Position numbers and translations under genes: made by a program
Assembly (NCBI GenBank): GCA_011046315.1
Contig: DSAU01000043.1
Span: 1 to 7,497, forward strand
DNA from: a bacterium
GTDB taxonomy: Bacteria > Zhuqueibacterota > Zhuqueibacteria > Thermofontimicrobiales > Thermofontimicrobiaceae
Direction of reading: 5' to 3'
Length of the DNA stretch: 7,497 nucleotides
The notes under the pieces: model-generated
What the model saw: only the letters and a program-made list of their open reading frames with translations
Told to the model about the DNA's origin: nothing
Database searches by the model: none
Shown here: one piece after another, positions 1 through 4,794 of the stretch
Numbering within the stretch: the stretch's first letter is position 1
How the letters are laid out: each line of letters starts with the position of its first letter

Positions 1-81
1 CTATTCGATACAATCGATGCAATTGCTTAGTTAATTTGAAAAGATTAGCGTTTAACAAAATGATCTGAATGTCAAGCGATG

Positions 82-109
82 GCATCAGTAATCCACCCAA
101 CACTGATGC
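82..109. repeat. Perfect 8-bp inverted repeat, 12-bp spacer
   Basis: GCATCAGT at 82-89 is matched exactly by its reverse complement ACTGATGC at 102-109. The arm centres are 20 bp apart, about two helical turns, which is usual for a dimeric regulator site. As RNA it would be a plain hairpin. Neither side has a T-run, so it is not a standard intrinsic terminator. It lies about 300 bp ahead of lon and may belong to the unseen left-hand gene. Confidence 0.45.
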
Positions 110-193
110 ATTACAAAAAATTACAAGCAGTAAGTAGTCAAGGCAATTTAATCAATTTGCGGAGGCAAAGGCTTCAAGGGGCATGACATTAAT

Positions 194-224
194 GCCCTGT
201 CATTTTGACAAATGAAGTCAGGGC
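194..224. repeat. Two-part hairpin overlapping the candidate -35 element
   Basis: GCCCTG (194-199) pairs with CAGGGC (219-224). Directly inside it, TCATTT (200-205) pairs with AAATGA (210-215), leaving a TGAC loop and a 3-base bulge (216-218). The outer arm 194-197 can instead pair with upstream GGGC as part of GGGCAT (179-184)/ATGCCC (192-197), so the two folds exclude each other. No T-run follows, so this is not an intrinsic terminator in the + direction. It may be an operator over the promoter at 205-233, or the end of an upstream transcript. Confidence 0.35.
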
Positions 225-233
225 TGGCAGAAT
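205..233 (+). promoter_or_regulatory. Candidate sigma70-type promoter for lon (distal)
   Basis: A consensus -35 hexamer TTGACA (205-210) is followed after 17 bp by CAGAAT (228-233), which matches the -10 consensus at 4 of 6 positions. Transcription would begin near 240 and give lon a leader of about 160 nt that includes the inverted repeat at 262-294. The -35 box sits in the loop of the 194-224 palindrome. This is pattern matching only; sigma factor preferences in this lineage are unknown. Confidence 0.35.
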
Positions 234-261
234 CGTGCTTTCCTTTTCAACATGATTTCCA

Positions 262-294
262 ATCTATAACCACTTTAATTACAGTGTTATAGAT
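262..294. promoter_or_regulatory. Perfect 9-bp inverted repeat, possible operator upstream of lon
   Basis: ATCTATAAC (262-270) is matched exactly by GTTATAGAT (286-294) across a 15-base spacer. If C271 is bulged, ACT (272-274) also pairs with AGT (283-285), giving a 12-bp RNA stem. The architecture recalls heat-shock repressor sites, but the sequence is not CIRCE (TTAGCACTC-N9-GAGTGCTAA), not HAIR, and not a CtsR box. lon is heat- or stress-regulated in many bacteria, so a repressor site here is plausible. The regulator cannot be named. Confidence 0.45.
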
Positions 295-353
295 CATTTT
301 CGTTAATGCTGGCATGTATTTTGCCTTTTTATCTGGTCAAATATTTTTTAATC

Positions 354-381
354 TTGAAGACAATCTAAAATATTATATGAT
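354..381 (+). promoter_or_regulatory. Candidate proximal promoter of lon
   Basis: TTGAAG (354-359, 4 of 6 to the -35 consensus) is followed after 16 bp by TATGAT (376-381, 5 of 6 to the -10 consensus). Initiation near 388 would leave a leader of only about 15 nt before the ATG at 403, and the GGAG at 383-386 would lie outside the transcript. CTTGAA at 353-358 matches the sigma32 -35 element, but no CCCCAT-like -10 follows, so a sigma32 promoter is not supported. Confidence 0.25.
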
Positions 382-402
382 TGGAGTGTGAAAAGATCGA
401 TT

Positions 403-2784
403 ATGAGTGAATTTAAAAAAGAATATTCAACATCGATTCCAACTATTTTGCCGGTAATACCGCTCAGAAATGAAGTGCTATTCCCACAACAATTTTTGCC
501 AATTACGGTTGCCAGGGAAAAATCTTTAAAACTGCTCGCTGATATCAACAAAGAGGAAAACATTGTTGCCATTTTGGCGCAGAAGAACGCGGTCACTGAA
601 GACCCGGATGCAAAAGACCTTCACATCATCGGCACCGCTGCCAAAATCATGCGAACAATCGACATGCCCGATGGGAGTAAAACCATTCTGATCCAGGGAT
701 TGTACCGATTAAAATTAATTACTTTCAGCCAGGAACAGCCGTTTTTTAAGGCAATTTTTGAACCGATCAGAAACGAAAACATCAAAATCGATGATCCGGA
801 CAGAGTTAGCGCGCTGGCGGCAAATTTACGCAATATTTTCAAACGCATTGTTGAACTTTCCAGCGACATCACCTATGAACAACTGGTGATGATTTCCAAC
901 ATCAAAGACCCAGGCATGCTGGCTGATATGACGACGGCTTTTTCTGGCGTCAGTATTGAAGAAAAGCAGGATATTTTGTCAACCTTCAATATCAGCGAAC
1001 GGTTGAATAAAGCCAATATTACCATCAACAAGCTGCTGCAAACGCTGGAGCTGGGCGAAAAAATTCAATCCGACATTCAAAATAAAATAGGTCAGACCCA
1101 GCGTGAAATGTATCTGCGCGAGCAATTGAAAGCAATAAAGAAAGAATTGGGAGAGGATAGCGAAGGGTCGGAAATCGGGGAACTCCGCAAAAAGATTAAA
1201 AAGGCTAAGATGACCGAGGAGGCCAGAAAGGTGGCGGAAAAGGAGCTGGATCGGCTATCACAGATGCACCCGTCATCCGCAGAGTACACGGTTTCACGAA
1301 CCTATCTCGATTGGTTGATCGAATTGCCATGGTCAAAATCGACCAAAGACAATCTGGAAATAATTCCGGTTCAGAAAAAACTCAACGCTGATCACTACAA
1401 TCTGGAAAAAGTGAAGAAAAGAATTTTGGAATATTTGGCGGTACGAAAATTAAAAAAGGACATGAAGGGCCCGATCCTCTGTTTTGTTGGACCACCCGGC
1501 GTGGGTAAAACATCGCTGGGACGTTCAATTGCCGAGGCAATGGGGAGAAAATTCATCCGCATGTCCCTGGGTGGGATCCGCGATGAAGCAGAAATCCGAG
1601 GGCATCGTCGAACCTATATCGGCGCGCTGCCGGGACGAATTATTCAAGGTATTAAGAAAACCGGTTCTAACAACCCGGTGTTTATGCTGGATGAAATTGA
1701 TAAGCTGGGACACGATTTTCGTGGTGATCCTTCCTCAGCGCTGCTGGAAGTTTTGGACCCGGAACAAAACTTTTCTTTCAGCGATCACTATCTGGAGGTG
1801 ACGTTTGATCTGTCCAAAGTTATGTTCATCGCGACAGCTAATATGATGGAACCAATTCCACCAGCGCTCAAGGACAGAATGGAAATTATCGAAATTCCCA
1901 GTTATGTCGAGGAAGACAAACTACAGATTGCGAAAGAATTTCTGGTTCCCAAACAAGTCAGCGAACACGGTTTATCCAAAAAGCTGATCTCTCTTCGCGA
2001 CAATGCAATTCGCCTGATGATCAATTCTTACACCCGGGAGGCTGGGGTTCGTAATCTGGAGCGACAAATTGCCAGTGTCTGCCGCGGCGTTGCCAAGGAT
2101 GTCGCCAGCGCCGAGAACATCGAAAACGTCAGAAAAAAAATAATCACTCCCAAATCCGTTGAAAAATATCTTGGACCTAAAAAATATTTCTCTGAAACCG
2201 CCGAACGAATTAACGAAACCGGAATTGCGGTGGGACTTGCCTGGACTGTGGTCGGTGGTGATATCTTGTTCATCGAAGCCACTAAAATGGCAGGTAAAGG
2301 TAAACTCATGTTGACAGGTCAGTTGGGTGACGTGATGAAAGAGTCAGCCCAGGCTGCGCTCTCTTACATTCGCTCTAAAGCTCAAACTTTAAATGTGGAA
2401 AACGAGTTTTATGAAAACTACGACATTCATATCCACATACCTGCCGGCGCCATTCACAAAGATGGACCGTCAGCAGGTATCACCTTGTTCACAGCGCTGG
2501 TATCGCTGCTGGCAAACCGAAAAGTTCGCAGCGATGTTGCCATGACCGGGGAAATTACACTGCGCGGAAATATTTTACCGGTTGGTGGGATCAAGGAAAA
2601 AGTATTGGCAGCCCATCGGTCAGGCATAAAAACCGTGTTGTTACCCAAAAAAAATGAAAAAGATCTGGTGGAGATTCCGGACCACATTCAAAAAGAGATG
2701 ACTTTCCATTTTCTCGAAGAAATGAGTGATGTGCTGGATTTGGCTTTTGAGAACTCCAGGATGACAGACAAAACAAAAAAATAA
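403..2784 (+). CDS. lon: ATP-dependent Lon protease (endopeptidase La)
   Basis: Cytoplasmic AAA+ serine protease that unfolds and degrades damaged and short-lived regulatory proteins. From the ATG at 403 it has 793 residues, close to E. coli Lon (784). The N-terminal substrate-binding domain begins at about residue 15 (LPVIPLRNEVLFP) and runs to about 200, followed by a helical, coiled-coil-like stretch to about 300. The AAA+ module has Walker A GPPGVGKT (363-370) and Walker B VFMLDEID (426-433). The protease domain carries the catalytic dyad Ser690 in GPSAG and Lys733 in GGIKEK, so the enzyme looks intact. An in-frame GTG at 388 would add five residues, but GGAG (383-386) is only 1 nt from that GTG and 16 nt from the ATG, so the ribosome site does not settle the start. 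ATG is preferred. It is monocistronic, convergent with rlmD, and ends at a terminator. Confidence 0.97.
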   Translation: MSEFKKEYSTSIPTILPVIPLRNEVLFPQQFLPITVAREKSLKLLADINKEENIVAILAQKNAVTEDPDAKDLHIIGTAAKIMRTIDMPDGSKTILIQGLYRLKLITFSQEQPFFKAIFEPIRNENIKIDDPDRVSALAANLRNIFKRIVELSSDITYEQLVMISNIKDPGMLADMTTAFSGVSIEEKQDILSTFNISERLNKANITINKLLQTLELGEKIQSDIQNKIGQTQREMYLREQLKAIKKELGEDSEGSEIGELRKKIKKAKMTEEARKVAEKELDRLSQMHPSSAEYTVSRTYLDWLIELPWSKSTKDNLEIIPVQKKLNADHYNLEKVKKRILEYLAVRKLKKDMKGPILCFVGPPGVGKTSLGRSIAEAMGRKFIRMSLGGIRDEAEIRGHRRTYIGALPGRIIQGIKKTGSNNPVFMLDEIDKLGHDFRGDPSSALLEVLDPEQNFSFSDHYLEVTFDLSKVMFIATANMMEPIPPALKDRMEIIEIPSYVEEDKLQIAKEFLVPKQVSEHGLSKKLISLRDNAIRLMINSYTREAGVRNLERQIASVCRGVAKDVASAENIENVRKKIITPKSVEKYLGPKKYFSETAERINETGIAVGLAWTVVGGDILFIEATKMAGKGKLMLTGQLGDVMKESAQAALSYIRSKAQTLNVENEFYENYDIHIHIPAGAIHKDGPSAGITLFTALVSLLANRKVRSDVAMTGEITLRGNILPVGGIKEKVLAAHRSGIKTVLLPKKNEKDLVEIPDHIQKEMTFHFLEEMSDVLDLAFENSRMTDKTKK

Positions 2785-2802
2785 ATCTCAAACGCATTCG
2801 AC

Positions 2803-2836
2803 AAAAAAGCCCTGCTGGTTCTGGCAGGGTTTTTTT
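2803..2836. terminator. Bidirectional intrinsic terminator between lon and rlmD
   Basis: CCCTGC (2810-2815) pairs perfectly with GCAGGG (2824-2829), with two possible G-U closing pairs around a short loop. A run of seven T (2830-2836) follows on the + strand. Six A (2803-2808) precede it and give a U-run on the - strand. It starts about 20 bp after the lon stop and 20-50 bp beyond the rlmD stop, so one hairpin can end both convergent transcripts. Confidence 0.9.
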
Positions 2837-2855
2837 GTTGGCGTTGAATTGTTGC

Positions 2856-4280
2856 CTATTTTTTTAGCAGTCGCACTACTGTTTCACAATGCGCGGTATG
2901 GGGGAACATGTCGATGGGCTGGATCAAATCGATTCGGTATTTATCCTGACAAATTAATTTAAGATCACGGGCAAGCGTCGCCGGATTGCACGACACATAG
3001 AAAATTGTGTTGGGCTGGAGTTGAACAATTTTATCGGGCAGGCTGGGATGCATTCCTGACCTGGGCGGATCGATGATAATGATCGCCGGCCAGTCATAAC
3101 GCGCTAAAACTTTAGCCGGATCAGCAAATTGATCTTTTAAATCGCCCTCAACAAATTCGCAATTTGCAATGCGATTTATCCGGCTGTTTAGCTCTGCATC
3201 GCGTAGCGCCTGCGCCACAATTTCAAAACCGACAACCTTTTGCACTTTATTTGCAATGAACAGCGCAATACTGCCGGCGCCGCAATAGAGGTCATATACC
3301 ACCTGATCCTTATTAAAATCTCCCCATTGCGCGATCAAACGGTACATATTTTCAGCCTGAGCGCTATTGGTTTGAAAAAATGAGTTGGCGGAAATCCGGT
3401 AGATCAGATCGTCAAGTTTTTCTTCAATATATCCTGGACCGAAAAGAATCCGCTCCTCGTCGCCGACAGCTATCTGTGCTTTTTTTTTGTTAATATTGTG
3501 TACCACTGTTGTGATAAACGGGAAGGTCGTTGTCAGTTGCTGCGCCAATTGCTCGAGCAAGCGGTCTCCCGCTGAATCTGCCGCCGTTACCAAATTAACC
3601 ATCATCCCATCAAGTTGTTTTGACTCGCGAATCACCACAAATCGCCAGTAACCGCTGTGATCCTGTGTCGTGTAAGGCGCCAATTGGCTATTTTTGGCAA
3701 AAGCCCGTATCTGATTTAAAACAAGATTGCTCCGCTCAGACAGCAAAAAACAGCAATGAACATCCACTACCTTGTCAAATCTTCCCGGCGCATGCAACCC
3801 CAGGCAAAAATTATTGTCGAAAATCTGTTGAGAACTAATTTCCGAATGTGTCAGCCAGCGGCGGTTTGAAAATGAAAATTCCATCTTATTCCGGTAATAA
3901 TACTGCTCCGGCGAGGGCATTATCGATAACATTGTTAAATCTTGAAACCCGCCGATGTGTTCGATGGTTTCGATGACCTGGCGTTGTTTCTGAACCAGTT
4001 GCTCTGCATAATCGAGGTGCTGAAGCAGACATCCACCGCAAGCGCCATAATAGGAACAACGTGGCTCGACTTGAAAACGAGAAGCTGACACTACCCGGTT
4101 AATTATAGCTTCAGCATAGTTTTTTCGCTTTTTAACAATTTTAACATCCACTTCTTGTTCAGGTAGCGCATTTCTGACAAAAACTGTGAAACCTTCGTCT
4201 GTGTGAGCTACTCCTTGCCCACCAAAAGCCAGCGCTTCAATGCGCAAACGAATGATATCATTTTTGTGTAATGTGTTCAT
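2856..4280 (-). CDS. rlmD: 23S rRNA (uracil-C5)-methyltransferase, RlmD/RumA type
   Basis: SAM-dependent enzyme of the TrmA/RumA family that makes 5-methyluridine in 23S rRNA (U1939 in E. coli numbering). It has 474 residues against 433 in E. coli RlmD. Domains in order: an N-terminal TRAM RNA-binding domain (about 5-65); a [4Fe-4S] motif with Cys75, Cys81 and Cys84 (C-x5-C-x2-C), whose fourth ligand is Cys176 or Cys177; a central RNA-binding region; and a Rossmann methyltransferase fold. The SAM motif is YDLYCGAGS (329-337), followed by DPPRSG (404-409). The catalytic nucleophile is Cys431 in YVSCNPATLARD and the likely general base is Glu466 in HCETVV. All key residues are present. The ATG has only a weak GGA (complement of 4285-4287) four bases upstream. 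U747 specificity (RlmC) or dual RlmCD activity cannot be excluded from sequence alone. Confidence 0.93.
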   Translation of the reverse strand: MNTLHKNDIIRLRIEALAFGGQGVAHTDEGFTVFVRNALPEQEVDVKIVKKRKNYAEAIINRVVSASRFQVEPRCSYYGACGGCLLQHLDYAEQLVQKQRQVIETIEHIGGFQDLTMLSIMPSPEQYYYRNKMEFSFSNRRWLTHSEISSQQIFDNNFCLGLHAPGRFDKVVDVHCCFLLSERSNLVLNQIRAFAKNSQLAPYTTQDHSGYWRFVVIRESKQLDGMMVNLVTAADSAGDRLLEQLAQQLTTTFPFITTVVHNINKKKAQIAVGDEERILFGPGYIEEKLDDLIYRISANSFFQTNSAQAENMYRLIAQWGDFNKDQVVYDLYCGAGSIALFIANKVQKVVGFEIVAQALRDAELNSRINRIANCEFVEGDLKDQFADPAKVLARYDWPAIIIIDPPRSGMHPSLPDKIVQLQPNTIFYVSCNPATLARDLKLICQDKYRIDLIQPIDMFPHTAHCETVVRLLKK

Positions 4281-4620
4281 AGTGTCCGATAGTTTTTGAA
4301 ACTAAATCTGGGCAAAAAAATTTTTTGCAGGAGAAATTCACCATTCCAATGTTGCATCAGAGAAACAGGTTTTTTTATTCATCTTCACAACAAAGCAATT
4401 TCGACATCAGGCTGTTTCAATCATTACTGAACTAAACTGATACAGTGTCTCAACACGGAACACATGTCAATCGATTTTTTTTGTTATTTCCTTTATTTTC
4501 AATAAGATTGGTATGTCGATTCATTATTTCGCTATTTTTATTATAGTTATGTTGTCTTTTCTCAATTTTTATTAATGGCATTAAATTTGTAAAAAGATAA
4601 ACACCACTATTATTAATAAA
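4281..4620. other. AT-rich intergenic DNA upstream of rlmD, no gene seen
   Basis: No reading frame here looks coding. Since rlmD reads leftward, its promoter must lie here or beyond. On the - strand TTGAGA (complement of 4448-4453) and AGTAAT (complement of 4424-4429) are 18 bp apart and make a weak candidate about 145 bp before the rlmD start. A second TTGACA (complement of 4465-4470) has no good -10. The palindrome GCAAAAAA-A-TTTTTTGC (4312-4328) is an A/T tract that may bend DNA. GAAACAG (4362-4368) and CTGTTTC (4412-4418) form a spaced inverted repeat. None of these is strong enough for a firm regulatory call. Confidence 0.5.
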
Positions 4621-4794
4621 TCTTGATCAACAGCTTAGTATCCACAGCCGTGTGAGATCAAGACAACTATTAATTGGAGGTTGATAAAAAGCAAAACTGT
4701 CCAACCCTAACAGCAGATTTGACCCGAATTCTTGCTGTTCTGCATTACGAACTTGGGTTCTCCAACTTCCCGCCTCGGAGAACCCATTTTTTTT
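4621..4794 (+). ncRNA. Possible structured small RNA on the + strand
   Basis: About 170 bases with successive inverted repeats but no convincing reading frame. TCTTGATC (4621-4628) pairs with GATCAAGA (4656-4663) and encloses a nested CACA/TGTG hairpin (4643-4654). GGTTG (4679-4683) can pair with CAACC (4702-4706). AACAGCA (4709-4715) pairs with TGCTGTT (4733-4739). The series ends with a 10-bp stem followed by eight T on the + strand (4754-4794). GCTGTT at 4734-4739 could also pair with AACAGC at 4629-4634, an alternative fold. No known RNA family was recognised, and only weak -10-like sequences (TATAGT at 4542-4547, TATTAT at 4608-4613) lie upstream. The alternative is that these are the 3' untranslated structures of the porU-like gene on the other strand. 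Confidence 0.3.
4754..4794 (+). terminator. Strong intrinsic terminator facing the + strand
   Basis: TGGGTTCTCC (4754-4763) pairs perfectly over 10 bp with GGAGAACCCA (4777-4786) around a 13-base loop, and eight T follow (4787-4794). The T-run makes it a textbook terminator for + transcription, yet no + strand gene is recognised to its left before the rlmD/lon region. On the - strand, where the porU-like gene ends at 4793, the stem is preceded by an A-run and followed by AAGTTCG, which is not a U-tract. It could still act there as a 3'-end stabilising hairpin. Confidence 0.7.

Larger units (their letters stand above)
1..402. other. Non-coding leader region upstream of lon
   Basis: No convincing gene is visible: all six frames are broken by stops and nothing resembles a known protein. 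The stretch is AT-rich and contains at least four inverted repeats (82-109, 179-197, 194-224, 262-294) and two possible sigma70-type promoters (205-233 and 354-381), all listed separately. It most likely carries the regulatory signals of lon. The gene to the left of the window is not visible, so part of this DNA may serve that neighbour instead. Confidence 0.7.

Noticed and set aside
334..350. CtsR operator (GGTCAAA direct repeat) ahead of lon
   Set aside because: Only one half-site, GGTCAAA, is present; the second repeat is missing.
353..380. sigma32 heat-shock promoter ahead of lon
   Set aside because: CTTGAA is present, but no CCCCAT-like -10 element follows at the right distance.
1..402. 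CRISPR array or mobile-element end among the palindromes
   Set aside because: The inverted repeats differ from one another, there is no regular repeat-spacer pattern, and no transposase remnant or target-site duplication is visible.
1484..1801. 105-residue open frame inside lon
   Set aside because: It is an out-of-frame reading of the highly conserved Walker A/B region of Lon and has no features of its own.
4621..4794. tRNA, 6S RNA or other standard RNA gene
   Set aside because: There is no cloverleaf, no T-loop motif and no long terminal pairing of the 6S type, so no named family could be assigned.
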